Source: Glandiceps talaboti (taxonomy: Eukaryota > Hemichordata > Enteropneusta > Spengelidae). From it: a stretch of DNA of 47,500 nucleotides. The position numbers and the translations under genes were made by a program. The stretch covers positions 15,047,194-15,094,693 of the forward strand of contig NC_135552.1 of assembly GCF_964340395.1 (NCBI RefSeq). Reading direction: 5' to 3'. The notes beneath the pieces were generated by a model that was not told where the DNA came from, ran no database searches, and worked only from the letters and a program-made list of their open reading frames with translations. Shown piece by piece: positions 22,027 to 37,100 of this stretch; position 1 is the first letter of the stretch, and the number at the start of each line of letters is the position of its first letter.

Positions 22027-25000
22027 GTGTGCGTGTGCTTGTTTTGACTCACACATAAAGGGTTTGTTTGTATTTTTACTGTACAGTGGTTCAGAGTAGA
22101 GTGGTAATATATGTGTTTACACAGATACATTGACATAATACAACACAAAAGATATCTCTGATGGAAAATAATCAAAATACATAAGTATCCTAGGACAGCT
22201 GTAAAATGTCCACTCTGTTCAAAGAATCAAAAGACAGGTTTCAATTCTTTATTCTCCTCAACAACACATGGCATTTCACCTTTCACACATTTTTTTCAGA
22301 ATTGTTAATACATTATTATACATGTCTGGAACCTGAAACCAACTTTGGCTTCAGTCTTGATAAAATTTGGTTAAATGGGGAAGTGGGGGTGGGTGGTGGT
22401 GGTGGTGGTGGTGGGGGTGGGGGGTGGGGGAGTGTTGAATAGAGGTAATAACACATAGGAAACTCACTGTCAAAGTGTACACCCTGCTGCATAAGAAACT
22501 CTGATCCTTGCTCCCATTGTCTTTCCAGTAACTCCTCCATTGTCGCTGGAAAAGGTGGTCTGGAAATACACAGAGTGAAAACACACTTTATTAGCGTTAT
22601 ACTAGTATATAAAATAGACATTGAAGTCATTATCTGTAGGTATCAATGCCTAGAACTTCATCCCCAAACATCTTAAGTCATCCATGTAAATATTGGGGTG
22701 ATACACGATGACAATTACATTGTAAGTGTTGACAAAACATTAGACTCTACAATGCTATGATGGCCATAGATACAATTCTATGATGGCCATAGATACTACA
22801 ATGCTATGATGGCCATAGACACTACAATGCTATGATGGCCATAGATACTACAATGCTATGATGGCCATAGATACTACAATGCTATGATGGCCATAGATAC
22901 TACAATGCCATGATGGCCATAGACACTACAATGCTATGATGGCCATAGACACTACAATGCTATGATGGCCATAGATACTACAATGCTATGATGGCCATAG
23001 ATACTACAATGCCATGATGGCCATAGATACTACAATGCTATGATGGCCATAGATACTACAATGCTATGATGGCCATAGATACTACAATGCTATGATGGCC
23101 ATAGATACAATTCTATGATTGACTATGAATTAACTGTAAAGTGTCACCATACTTACACAGTATCTTGCTGTTCTGATTGATTTCTTTGTATACTATTGTG
23201 AAGACTATTTTGTCTATGTGGACCTACAAGTAAGCCATTAGTGGCAGCTGTATTGAATACATCCCTGAAACCAGACTCAGCACCACCTGTTGACAAAAAC
23301 AAAATTGAAAAATAATCTATGTAATATAAACAAATCTACAATGCTGCACCACAAACGAGGCACACAATTTGAAGTAAAGATAGAATGATTCTAACTGACT
23401 TTTACAAAGGGAAACATTATGGTGTCACAAATGTTACACTTGTGTCCATCATTTTGTAAAAGTTCAGTTTGGAAATATTTTACATTCTTGTCAATTGCCA
23501 CACTAGTCTTCTAAAGTTTATAGCCTGCAAAGCAAACTCATTGGGGTCAGACATGTACGTAGTATCTCTGAGCGTTGTAACTGGGGGCCACAAGACATTC
23601 ATCAGTACTGTCCACATACATGTGTACAGCTACAGATGAACTTTACCAGCACTTGCTAACCAGAGAGATGAACCCCCTCTGCATGGACTGACAATTCCAA
23701 TCTGTATATTGTTCCCTTTGCATCTTGTGCATTATCAGCTACAGACCATTCTTCAGTGCATGTAAACAACTGAAGCTGTACATGAACACGTATTTCATAC
23801 AACTCACAAAATAACACCGGTGCATTTGCTTGTTTGTGGCAATCAGGAATGAGACAATGTGCATAAAGACATACAAGTACAATGTAAATTGTGTCGGTAA
23901 CATGCCAAAGCATAAAACCTCATGCGATCCCGAACCCTATACACTACAGACAGCAAGCTGTGTAGGAACAAAAGTCAGAATGGATATAATTGTTGCTTGA
24001 GTCTGTCTCTTGCAGAGGATGATTCATAGACATTGTAATACAATTGTTGTAGGCATCTATCTTTTGCAGAGATTGATTTAATAAACAGGGACACATGACA
24101 GATACTGCCTGTCTGTGATAATACTGAGACAAAACAACAAAAAATGCATCACATCAAACTGATAAATGTCACGTCTCCCTCCACCAGCTGTTGTCTTTAT
24201 TCGAGGTATCTTGTGTGTCTTTACCTAATTTGTCTTTTGGTGAAGGTCCCGTTGATCAAGCAAATGCACTGGTGTTATTTCTGTAGTTGTAATTAACATT
24301 ACCCTACTCACCTTGACTGGCAGCATTATCAGCATTCTCGGGTGTCAGTGACGGCATCTGAGAGGTGGACAGCTGGTTGGTGAACAGTTGTTGGGTCATA
24401 CTACCACACAGGCTATGACTGGCGGATAGACCAGAAAGCCCAAGTGTTGATACAGAGCTCTGTGACATGGCTAGACTAGAGTTAGGGAGTCGGACAGGGG
24501 ATCCCTGAGGTATCAGGTGTGGTGGGAATTGTCCAGAGTGTGCGGGACTCATGTCATTCATGGGATTAATATTCAGACTAGAGCTAAGTGTATTCACTGA
24601 ACTATTCAACGATGATGAACTTGATTTCCTGGATTTTTTAGTAGGTGAGGGCTGCGATGTCTCATTGATGAGATCCTTCACTGTCTTGGCTGAGTTTTTG
24701 GGTCTGCCTGGATGCCCTTTGTTCTTTTTCACACGATGTTTCTTTTTATCATGTTTATCAGGTGACTTGACAATAGTGATAGGTGAGACAGTTGGTTCAG
24801 CTTCTTTGGTTGGAATATGGCTTACATTGATTGCAATTCCAGGACCAGGGTTTTGGGAATACTTGGACATGAAATCGTGATAGGAACTTTCGTATGTCTT
24901 TTTTGGTGAAATGTTTGATGTTTGTACAACCATGGGCACAGTTGTGTCAACTGAAATAGGAGGGGGTGTAGGAGTGGATGTTGAAATTGCAGGAGGTAGA

Positions 25001-28000
25001 TCTTTCTGCTCAATAGTTTCCGTGGTAACACTGGGTATCCTTGAAGGTGTTGGTTCCCGTGACGGTTCTTTGGAGGATCGAGCTAGTGATTTTGTTTTGG
25101 ACTTGGTTGAGGAACCGTCATCACTTGGGGTAGCTCTATGTTCTGCAGCATTAGCATTGATCTCTGGCAGTCCTAAACCTGGAAGGTCTGTTTGGCTGGC
25201 AGTTGAACTTGGACTTTCTGATCGTCCACTGACACTTTCAGTAACAGAGGACTTACAAGAACTTGGCTTTCGTCCTCTTTGTCCCGAATGTTTCTTGCTT
25301 TTATGTGCTGGTGCAACAATAATATCTGTTTGAGGTACAGGAGGTTCAATAATTGGTTTATTTGATGTAAATTCCGTCTCTGTGAAGTTTGCACTCGTGA
25401 ACTTGGCAGCCGTTTCTTCAAGACATTTCAAGGAATTTTCCCCTGCAGGTGAGTTTGTCTCAGAAATATCGGTCTTTGTCTTTTCATATTCCGTTTGAGT
25501 AATCACACTAGCCTCTGTGCTCGATGTGTGTTTCTTCCTCTGTTTATGCTTTTCATGTTTTTTCTCTGCAACTTTCTCCTTTTCTGGAGTTGTTGTGTAA
25601 TGATGCTTGAACGCTGGTATGGTTTTGATTGTATCTTTGTCTTTCTTCTATCAGGGGATATAAAAATACATTGTCTATTACTATACTCCAACAATTGAAC
25701 TATAGTACTTTCTTGTTAGAAGTTATACATGACTTTCCCTTTAAAAAGAGGATCACACACATTATGTGGTCAAATTCTTAACATGAAAAAAAATTTCTGA
25801 AATCACAATGTTTCAATCATGGAGGTTACATGTAAAGAGATAAAATCCATTGGTTTCATTCATTTTCACTTATCAGTATGGAGCTTGCATTGATCAGAAA
25901 CTCCGGCGGAATCGATGTACAGGCCTTGATTTGAAACTTCCACTAAATGTGTTTTTTTGAAGAGAAAAATATCAGTTAATTGTAAATACACAACACTGTA
26001 CTTCAATGTCTAACAGTAGCAAATCTCAGTCAACATGCCATGTTTTTTTTTGTTTTTTTTAAAATAAATAGATTTGTGTTTTTATTATAACACAAAATGT
26101 AGTCGACAATACCATTTTGACAACATGTATAACAGGTGAGATATCATGAAAATTATCCAAGATATAGTAATTTTGGTATCAAATCACAGATAAAAACAAC
26201 AAGATTTCAATATCTATCCTACTTGAGTATTTGTAGCTCTTTTCAAGTTCCACAGTACACTGCTTGTTTTCTTACATAGCTGCCGTACTAGTTTACTGGT
26301 ATTGTCAATAACTGACTTTCCCTGTGGTCAGCTCTAACATATGAGACCTCTTTGCACTATAGTGTACTTTATATCCTCTTTGGGAAAATGTAGTGAGGTC
26401 TAAAATGTTAACCAATACACACAACACAATTTGCGATTGCAAACTGTCAGTCTTGTTCAGTAATAGAGGGCGCTGTTGATAAGCTGATAGTTTTTTGACT
26501 GCAAACAATCAGTCTTGTTCACTGTAAGTTGTAAAAGCATTGCTGTACTTTCTCTAAACATAGTACATACTGTAGGGTCTACATTTAAAGGTGCAGTGTA
26601 GAACTAGAAAACAGCACAAAAGCTATCCTACGAAGACACAGCAGAACACAAGAGGGTATCAATTATATGTAATATAAGAAATAACACTCTGTATGTAAGC
26701 TTGTCCACACAGGCATCACGGCCATTGAAACAGTTGTTATACCTCAGAAACAGAATAATAAAACCAGAAATCAACTTTTTTTTTCTGGTTTATACTGAGA
26801 CTCGGATTTATTGAACTGGTGCAATGGTATTGATGCTATTGGTACTAGACTGGCGTTAGGCTCCAACCCAAAGCTGGGGCCCTACTCCAGCCTGGCACAG
26901 CTATTGGTATGTACATACATGTTTGTAAGCATCTGGAGTTATCCATTTGTCTCTGTTCCTTACCAATTTATTGTAGTGATATTCACAGTAGCCACAGTAT
27001 TTGACGTTGTCGGTGAATTGCCCAGCTTCCTCGCAGAGCAACCCTTGCATTTGGGCACTACAGGAATGAATAAGACAATCAAACTAACATTCACATTCTA
27101 CCCTAACTCCCGAGCTTACATACAACTGTGTACCTATTGAACAGTCAGCCCACTGTTCTACATTCTACCCAACTCCCTAGCTTACATACAACTGTGTACC
27201 TATTGAACAGTCAGCCCACTGTTCTACATTCTACCCAACTCCCGAGCTTACATACAACTGTGTACCTATTGAACAGTCAGCCCACTGTTCTACATTCTAC
27301 CCAACTCCCTAGCTTACATACAACTGTGTACCTATCAAACAGTCAGCCCACTGTTCTACATTCTACCCAACTCCCTAGCTTACATACAACTGTGTACCTA
27401 TTGAACAGTCAGTCCACTGTTCTACATTCTACCCAACTCCCTAGCTTACATACAACTGTGTACCTATTGAACAGTCAGTCCACTGTTCTACATTCTACCC
27501 AACTCCCTAGCTTACATACAACTGTGTACCTATTGAACAGTCAGTCCACTGTTCTACATTCTACCCAACTCCCTAGCTTACATACAACTGTGTACCTATT
27601 GAACAGTCAGTCCACTGTTCTACATTCTACCCAACTCCCTAGCTTGCATACAACTGTGTACCTATCAAACAGTCAGCCCACTGTTCTACATTCTACCCAA
27701 CTCCCTAGCTTGCATACAACTGTGTACCTATCAAACAGTCAGTCCACTGTTCTACATTCTACCCAACTCCCTAGCTTGCATACAACTGTGTACCTATCAA
27801 ACAGTCAGTCCACTGTTCTACATTCTACCCAACTCCCTAGCTTGCATACAACTGTGTACCTATCAAACAGTCAGTCCACTGTTCTACATTCTACCCAACT
27901 CCCTAGCTTGCATACAACTGTGTACCTATCAAACAGTCAGTCCACTGTTCTACATTCTACCCAACTCCCTAGCTTGCATACAACTGTGTACCTATCAAAC

Positions 28001-31000
28001 AGTCAGCCCACTGTTCTACATTCTACCCAACTCCCTAGCTTGCATACAACTGTGTACCTATCAAACAGTCAGCCCACTGTTCTACATTCTACCCAACTCC
28101 CTAGCTTGCATACAACTGTGTACCTATCAAACAGTCAGCCCACTGTTCTACATTCTACCCAACTCCCTAGCTTGCATACAACTGTGTACCTATTGAACAG
28201 TCAGCCCACTGTTCTACATTCTACCCAACTCCCTAGCTTGCATACAACTGTGTACCTATCAAACAGTCAGCCCACTGTTCTACATTCTACCCAACTCCCT
28301 AGCTTGCATACAAATGTGTACCTATCAAACAGTCAGCCCACTGTTCTACATTCTACCCAACTCCCTAGCTTGCATACAAATGTGTACCTATCAAACAGTC
28401 AGCCCACTGTTCTACATTCTACCCAACTCCCTAGCTTGCATACAACTGTGTACCTATCAAACAGTCAGTCCACTGTTCTACATTCTACCCAACTCCCTAG
28501 CTTAAATACAAATGTGTATCTATCGTACAGTTGGTCAACCATTCCACATTCCTTCCTGAACCAAATAATACAGGAAAGATTTACCAAAGTTCAAGCAACT
28601 GTCCGCTCAATTAGCGTGGCAAACTGATCAGATATTACTGTGTCTGACATATGCTATTATACAGTGCGTGACATAGACACAGCTGGTGAACCTAGACAAA
28701 TTCTGTTATCCTGTTAGGGGAACTAAACAATTTAGTGCTATGAAACTGCCAAAATTCTTCCTCCCTAAGGTTCAAACATATATGTGTACTGATTGAGGAT
28801 TTCTTACCAGGTTACATGGAAGGACTGCCTGCAACCATTCTTATTACATGTCATGCAAGCCCCAGTACTTGCTTTGCTCTCCCTGTGTTGATGTTCACAT
28901 ATATAACACAGCTGTAACAAATCATACAGTGTATAGTCCAAACAATAATATTACATTGCATAAAATCATTTTACCTCAAGAGTTCAGTTCTGGATTTAGA
29001 GCGCACTCACAACACAGTGACACTCACAGTAAGTAATCAGGGCTTGAAATTAACTTTTTTCTTTGGTAGTCCTAGTGGGCTACCAGTTTCAGAAATTGGT
29101 AGCCCAAGGATTGTGACCTGTAGTCCGATATTCATGAAATAAAAACAGATTTCCTCTATTGGAAATTTAATATGTGTGTCACTTTTATGTCCATAAATCT
29201 TCCATCCTCAATGCATAATCAGTGGTAGCCAGAGTGGGCTACCAGCTGCAAACTATGGTAGCCCCATTACCAGAATTAGTAGTCTGTGGGCATGGGGCTA
29301 CTGTTAATTTCGAGCCCTGAAGTCTGCAATTTCTTTCAATGATATCCTCATGCTCAATTAGTAAAACTGACAACTGCAGCAATAACAGGAATAGGTATCA
29401 AATGAAATGAATATAATTGAAAGTATAGCTGCATAAGAAGACATCTCACCTCATCCAATGACACAGCATTATAAATTGCACTGTACTAATCTACACAGAC
29501 TGAGTACCTACGTACATGTACCTTGAACCAGCCTTATATTGTAATGTTCATGTGGCACCATACACAGAAAAGTTACCTTATTGTATTGTGCATGTGGCAC
29601 CATAGACAGAAAACCTACCTTATTGTATAGTGCATGTGGCACCATAGATAGAAAACCTAACTGATTGTATTGTGCATGTGGTACCATAGACAGAAAACCT
29701 ACCTTATTGTATGGTTCATGTGGTACCATAGATAGAAAACCTACATTATTGTATAGTGCATGTGGCACCATAGATAGAAAACCTAACTTATTGTATTGTT
29801 CATGTGGTACCATAGATAGAAAACCTAACTTATTGTAATGTGCATGTGGCACCATAGACAGAAAATCTACCTTATTGTAACGTTCATGTGGTACCATAGC
29901 CAGAAAACCTAACTTATTGTATTGTGCATGTGGTACCATAAACAGAAAATCTACCTTATTGTAACGTTCATGTGGTACCATAGACAGCAATATTGGTTCC
30001 ATCGTTGTCACATTTCCAAACCTCACTTCAGGGATGTACAATGCACACACCACATGTGCCCATCCTGTAATACAATAACAAAATAACGCAATATTTTAGC
30101 CTTGAATTTTCAGCTTTCTTTTCAATATCATTTTAGCTCACATTCAAGTGGCCATATTATTTAACAGTGTTCTCTCCTGGATAGATTGCAACGATGACTG
30201 TTAATTTGCATGATTTACATATCAATAACATAATTTGCATAATGATCAAATATGCATGTCTTCAACACTGAAACATGCTGACTTGTTTACAATTACCACT
30301 GACATACATAGACAATGGGACCAGCCATTTCTCTTCATGTATTATTATAATATTGTCATTTAAAAGGTTGCTAAAGCTGAAGGATGGTAGAACACATTTG
30401 AAGCATGGTAGAAACCTGCCAAGCATGGCAGTCTGGGTGGCAAGGATAGTGTTAGTGCTATGCTTCTTCTATAGCGGGGAGAACACTGTGTGAGTATATA
30501 TAACAGCTGTCACTTTGTACACAATCAGGTCAGCTATTGGCCTCTTACATTTTAATATCAGTACTGATAGTGTTGAAAAAAAATTATATTAAAATTTTTA
30601 AAGTATTTCAGAAACTCAACATAGATACCTATATTAAAGTGATCTTGGCATTAGGAAACCTTGACCTTTGACAGTTTGAGGTCAGGATCACGTCATTTAT
30701 TGCATATCACAGACCAATTTGAAAATGTTACATATTACAAGTCACACCTCTCTTTATCACTATACTGTGTCAACTTTGATGAAATTTCATTGACTTATTA
30801 TATAAACTTCAATTTTTTCAGAGACACAGTCTTCTTTTAACTTTACTGTCATAAACCTGGAGAGTTCAGATCCTGTTTATATACCCCATAAATTTGTTAG
30901 ATCAACAGCGAAATATAGGCGTATGTGCCTCCAACAATATAGATATATGTAACAGGGCTAAACAAAATTTATGTGATCATAGTTCACAAGTGATTGTAGA

Positions 31001-31133
31001 TTGGCAAGACACACTGATGAATTTACTAATGGACAAAAACAGACATAATGTAGCTACAGACACACAGGTGTGCCAACAGATACATGGCACAGAAAGGCAG
31101 ATGGACAGGGAGACATGCAGAAAGATGAACATG

Positions 31134-31165
<32 letters not shown>

Positions 31166-34100
31166 TGTACAGGCAGATAGAGCTACAGATATACCAAGAA
31201 AGACAGACAAACAGATGCACAGACAAGATAAATACAAACATGTACAGAATCCATTTGTGAATTCATCAACAAAAACGTGTTTTGGCTAAATAGAGATACA
31301 AAAAGTTCAGTATACAGAAAACTTATATATCTCACCTCCATTATCTGTCCTTTTCAAAGCACCTTCCCGGTGAGGACATAACTCACACCTCTGTGAATAA
31401 ATGACATAGAACACACAGGTAAAACTATGTGTATGTACTCGGCTACACAGAACATTCATGTCATTCAATTTCCAACTATGAAACAGATATACAGTGCTAC
31501 CGTGTTAACTTATTTCACCATACCTTAAACAGAACAGCAAAAGTTAACCTGTCTACATAGCTGATCTGTGACTATGATAGCACTTGCTAATACAGGTATA
31601 TCAAGAGGGTAGTGCAATTTGAAAATATTCTTATAAACCGATGTCACACTGGGGAGTGATAGATGTCAGACTGTTTGATTATTCAAATGAAGTCATTATG
31701 TAAATGTACACCGTAACTTTCACCACCCTACAAGTACACAACATACGGCATGTGATGATTTACCATGCAAATTTTATGTAAATCGAAACATGTTTGTATT
31801 CTAATAACAGCTTTTGGGGTTGTGGCTAACTTTTATCAGTTTGAATGGTTACAATAACAAGCTGAATATCGGCTAGCGCTAGCGCAGTCACAGATCAGCA
31901 GAGTAGGCAGGCTACAGCAGAGATCAAATATATTTCAACGTCTTACCACTCTCGCTGCTCTTTCCTGCGACTCACATTTCCTACAAAACCATGGTCCAGT
32001 TGGTACAGTAACAATACCATAGCAAGCTGTAATTGAAACAAAAAGGCCATATCAAATCAAGATACATCATTTGGGTTACTGACACTTTGCTGTCTTTGCA
32101 CAACAATTTTGGGGACAGGTGGCTAAGATCTCTCAATTTCCAGAGTTATTCTGAGTTGTAATTTACCTTGCCAATATACAAAAGTATACGTTCCAGCTAC
32201 AAAAATTAACAAAGCGACAGACAGAACATTTCTTAGGTTTATAACATGTCATGCTACATAACTATGTAAATGCATGTATGGAAAAGTAGTTACAGTTATA
32301 AACTTATATTGCCTTCTATACTACCTCAATAAAACATAAGAAATTTCTTTGCCCTTGGTTCGACAATGTATTCCACACCATATATAGCTTTTGGTTGAAA
32401 AAACATAGACAAGGCACCAGGGTCATTTCTTTTGGAATATGAAACAATATGAATATAAGAAGTTAATACGCTGTATTCTAGGTCACTGGTGTCGGTTTAT
32501 CTGTGTCAAGGTTACACTAGGTGACCAAGGTATTTATTTACAAACACAGCGTAAGCTATCTCAGTGCTCTCCCTAAGCTTTTTACAACACAAATAAGGTT
32601 GCTTTGGCATTTCACTTATAGGATACAATAAAGACTAGACATACATAAAGACTAGACATACTTTTTAAATGCCAGCCTAACAATAGCAGAGACACTACGT
32701 ACACACAGCATAATCCTCTGCCTACTGTTAATCACATTGACAATGTATGAAGTGATAAACTTTGCTATTCTTTTACTACAGTGCTGTAGAAACAGGTTTC
32801 TGCTAAAATGGTTACACACGGACTTGATTATTTCATATGACTTCAAATGTTTCCTTTCCTACTGATAAGTAACATATTAAACTTGTCTGCATCTACATCT
32901 ACATCCCCCCCCCCCCCCACTGTACACAACACCTCTATATAATTATTTATTTTGCATTTGAAGGTGTTGGAATACATGTTTGTATGTGTAAATATAGATC
33001 TTAGAGGGGTAATACTGCAGTTGCGTACCCTGTCCCCTGTCCCCTCCAAGATCTACATGTATGGTGCAAACAAGTCATTGAAAATGACATAGCCCCCACT
33101 ATGATTGGGTTTTAAGGAACTGGCAGTTTATGTTGTCATTTTCAAACCTGGTTAATGTTGTTTGGCCTCATATGGTTGTTTTTGATATCACTACTCTGTT
33201 CAAGAATGTCTGAGTTATGGCTTTGGACATGGAAAATTCGCAAACAAAATGGCTGCAGGCAGCCATATCGGATTGTATCACAATGAAAATGGATATGTAC
33301 AATGTATGTCACAGACCACTGTGCTAATACCAACTTTGAATGAGATCTGTTGAAGCATGTCTGAGTTATGGCTTTGGACATGGAAAATTCGCAAACAAAA
33401 TGGCTGCCAGGCAGCCATATCGGATTGTATCACAATGAAAATGGATATGTACAATGTATGTCACAGACCACTGTGCTAATACCAACTTTGAATGAGATCT
33501 GTTGAAGCATGTCTGAGTTATGGCTTTGGACATGGAAAATTCGCAAACAAAATGGCTGCCAGGCAGCCATATCGGATTGTATCACGACGAAAATGGATAT
33601 GCACATGTATGTCACAGAACACTGTGCTAATACCAACTTTGAATGAGATCTGTTCAAGCATGTCTGAGTTATGGCTTTGGACATGGAAAATTTGCATACA
33701 AAATGGCTGCCAGGAAGCCATATTGGATCGTATCACGACAACAATGAATATGCACATGTATGTCATATAACACTGTCCTAATAGCAACTTTGAATGAGAT
33801 CTGTTCACGCATGTCTGAGTTATAGCTTTGGACATGGAAAATTTGCATACAAAATGGCTGCCAGGAAAGAGGGGACTAACTAGGAGTATTTCCCAATGAG
33901 TGAAACACCAAAGCAACCCCGTTTTTGTTTGCACCGCACCATAAACCCTTCACGGTACACAGCATATATGTTCTTTCATCACTGAGTGAATAAAATATAA
34001 GAGAGAACACTGAATCTATGTAACAAACACATGCAGATACTGTACAAGTCAACTGTAAATGTTAAATGTAATATATAAACGTTGATACATACAATCCAAT

Positions 34101-37100
34101 GGTTAACAACACAAATAATGGTACATGTACATGTACGGAATCCAGTCTTACCAGAGTTCCCCCTCTCACTTACATGTACATGGAGTTCCCAAAGTACAAC
34201 AATGTAAGTAAAGTGAATTTCACAACACCATTCAGCTTTTCTGTTCAATACAACCACGCAGAAACCAATAAAGAAACTGCATATGCCACACTTCAATAGC
34301 AAGATTGCATTTTTTGCCACTTTTAGTCTAATTGAAATAAACCATTTAAATGTATTGCAACTCAATGCAGACATTCAGGCGCTACTGTTTTTCTTAGTGT
34401 CAAACACGTGATGTTTTAACTACAAACAAATGTACAGATATGGTGTTCAACGCATAATGTGGCAAAATGGAAATATCATATGAGCAATAATATCCTTACC
34501 ACCTTTTACTGTCAAGTGATCATACATGTATGTTGTTACACAAAATACACCTGTCTAACAAATTGAAATACTGCCCTCTGGTGTTGACTGTGTTATACTG
34601 CTTTGGTTGTATATCTAGAATGGGCATTCCTTGGTAATTTGAAATTGGTGTGGAACCCTGATATCCTTATCAGCATCTCACAAATTACAATGTATCTTGA
34701 CTCACCAATGGTGTCATTTGTTTCTTCTCTTACCCATCTGTTGATGAACTACTACTAATTCATCAATAGGAGACAGGGAATGCCACTCCAGGAAATATAG
34801 GCATTTTTGTAAACTTTGGGTTGTAGAGTAATTTTATGATTTTACACCACTTATTGTGCGATTGCAAAGAAATACGAAGTGAAATTAATAGTTGTCCATT
34901 GTTTAGTGGCAGCCCTTATTAGTGGCCGCACACTGTCTCATGGGGGGGGGGGGGGGGGCTTGCCTCAAATTTGGAATGGTTGAACACTGCATATTCATGA
35001 GAATTGAACACATGCACATTGAATATTCATAAATTGTCTTGCATTGTGTTGCCTAGTACATTTACATAATTTCCAAACATGAGTTGATTTGAAATTTGTT
35101 CCATACTAATTATTAGATTAGGTACATGACAAATTCGACGCTCATTACAATTAGTTGCAGCAACTAATATTAAATTCGACACTGTGTCAAAAATAATGAC
35201 AGTGCGACTCGAAATATGCATCATACTTCTGCCATGTGGAATTTTAAGAACAAAATAATCACAATTCAATATGCGCAGTCTTGTCATATTCAAACACATG
35301 GCAACTTGTGCATCATTCTCGTATTGAAATTAACTTCATCTGTATATTCAATGCTTATGTACCACACTTCAGTGTAATTGTTGTTTTCCTTGATTTTGTG
35401 TATCAACAAAATTCTTGTCTGATCCGCCATATGATTTGAGGCTCATAGCATGTCATACGTCACTAGACCCTCCAAGCTTTGACATCAACATGTATTCCAG
35501 GCTTCTGTCGACTTCGATATAATTAGATATTTATATATAATCCCATGAAATCAATGTTAGTTTTACGTCATAATGCTCCGAGTATGATTCCGCGGACTAA
35601 TACAAATTCAAGCCGGTAGGCGAGAATTTGTAGTGCGTGGAATCATACGAGGAGCATTATGACGTAAAACTAACATTGATTTCATGGAATTATATATTTA
35701 TCACATAACTAAGTATTTCCCCATATTTTTCTAAAATTTTAAATCGTATGTTACGAATACTGCATCATTTCTTCGCACTATATTCTTCATCGAGTATTAA
35801 AAAATGGCGCCTGACGGCTATGCAAATTACATAATCGCGTGACCTGTCACGAGGTCAAGCTTACCATATGTATGGTATCGGTCATACTGTTGTGTGGTTT
35901 CTCAACCAAAATTATTGGTTATAACCTTGCGATGTACATGTAATATCGAATTTAGTTTAAAACGTAAGTAGAATTGTCTGAATACGACTTTTGTGCCGTC
36001 ATTTTAATCATATTTTCTCGGGTTGTGTAAGTTCAGAGATATGAGCTTGACGGAAAATCGGAAGTAAGCTTGCCGGCTGCTGCATCGATCTACATGATTT
36101 TTAAATAGAATAAAATATATCAAATAAAAATAAATTACGTTTTGAAAGCACACAATTATTACGATAAACTTGATCGTAGCGTAGGATTGACACAAACACT
36201 AGAACAGTACAGAGAAAAAATAGTTCGGTAGAACAGGGGTGATATGCTCTGAAATCACCCGTTTGACGTCACACAGTAGAAGATATGCACGTATTTATGT
36301 GATAAGAGAAGTTTGACGTTTATCCCGGGGCCTTACAATACAGGTATTTCAAGTTGTTGATCAACCATGGTGATTCAAGACAGAGGCCTTGCTCCAGAGT
36401 CTGTGGCTACTTAATACCATTGACACCTTTCTTTTATTGTTGACATTGTTCTGTTTATGTTCAAGTGTCCACAACCAAGTGCCTCAGTCTTACAAGTAGT
36501 ACTTTGTGTATTCTCTTTTTCACATACATGTACGCTCTTTGATACATCAAAGATATTCACTAGCTGTTATTCTACAAAATGTCCCTGCCTATGACATCTC
36601 CATCAAAACGTCCTAGACAAGTCAAACTCATCTTGACAGTTATTTTGACATATGTGAATAGCTTGTAAACTATTTTTAGAGCATGGCCATTGTATGATTC
36701 ATACAATGGCCACTGAATGATGTAGACATCGAGAAAGTAGAATTACAATGGTTTTACATGTACATTTACTAGACAGAGTTGTACTACAATCACATGCATT
36801 GACACTGAGTTGATTCTAGTTCGAGTTTTGTCACAATTTCCTAATACATACGTACATGTACATGTACAATACACACTCATTGAAGCACACACAATATGGT
36901 ACCAAAACGTCATACCCTAAGCCAGGGTTTTACATGACACAATATAGTCATGATAGTGTCTTTTGCGCTTAATTATGGCCTTGTGACCCACAAAAAAAAA
37001 AATCACATCTGCATCGATGATGCAAGATTTTCAGCATTTATATTATATCTCTACATTCGAAGTGCTCACATAACTACTGTAGAAACCCCCTTGATTTGAA

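Noticed and set aside
24551-25333. 109- and 140-codon plus-strand frames
   Set aside because: They are antisense shadows of exon 7 of the MLLT10-like gene.
27128-28627. 499-codon forward open frame made of 22-residue repeats
   Set aside because: It is a 66-bp intronic minisatellite; the frame stays open only because 66 is a multiple of three and units are nearly identical. No start context, splice support or non-repeat domain.
29508-30053. 181-codon minus-strand frame treated as a separate repeat protein
   Set aside because: Its beginning is exon 4 of the MLLT10-like gene and the rest is the intronic 42-bp array; treated as one phenomenon, not a gene.
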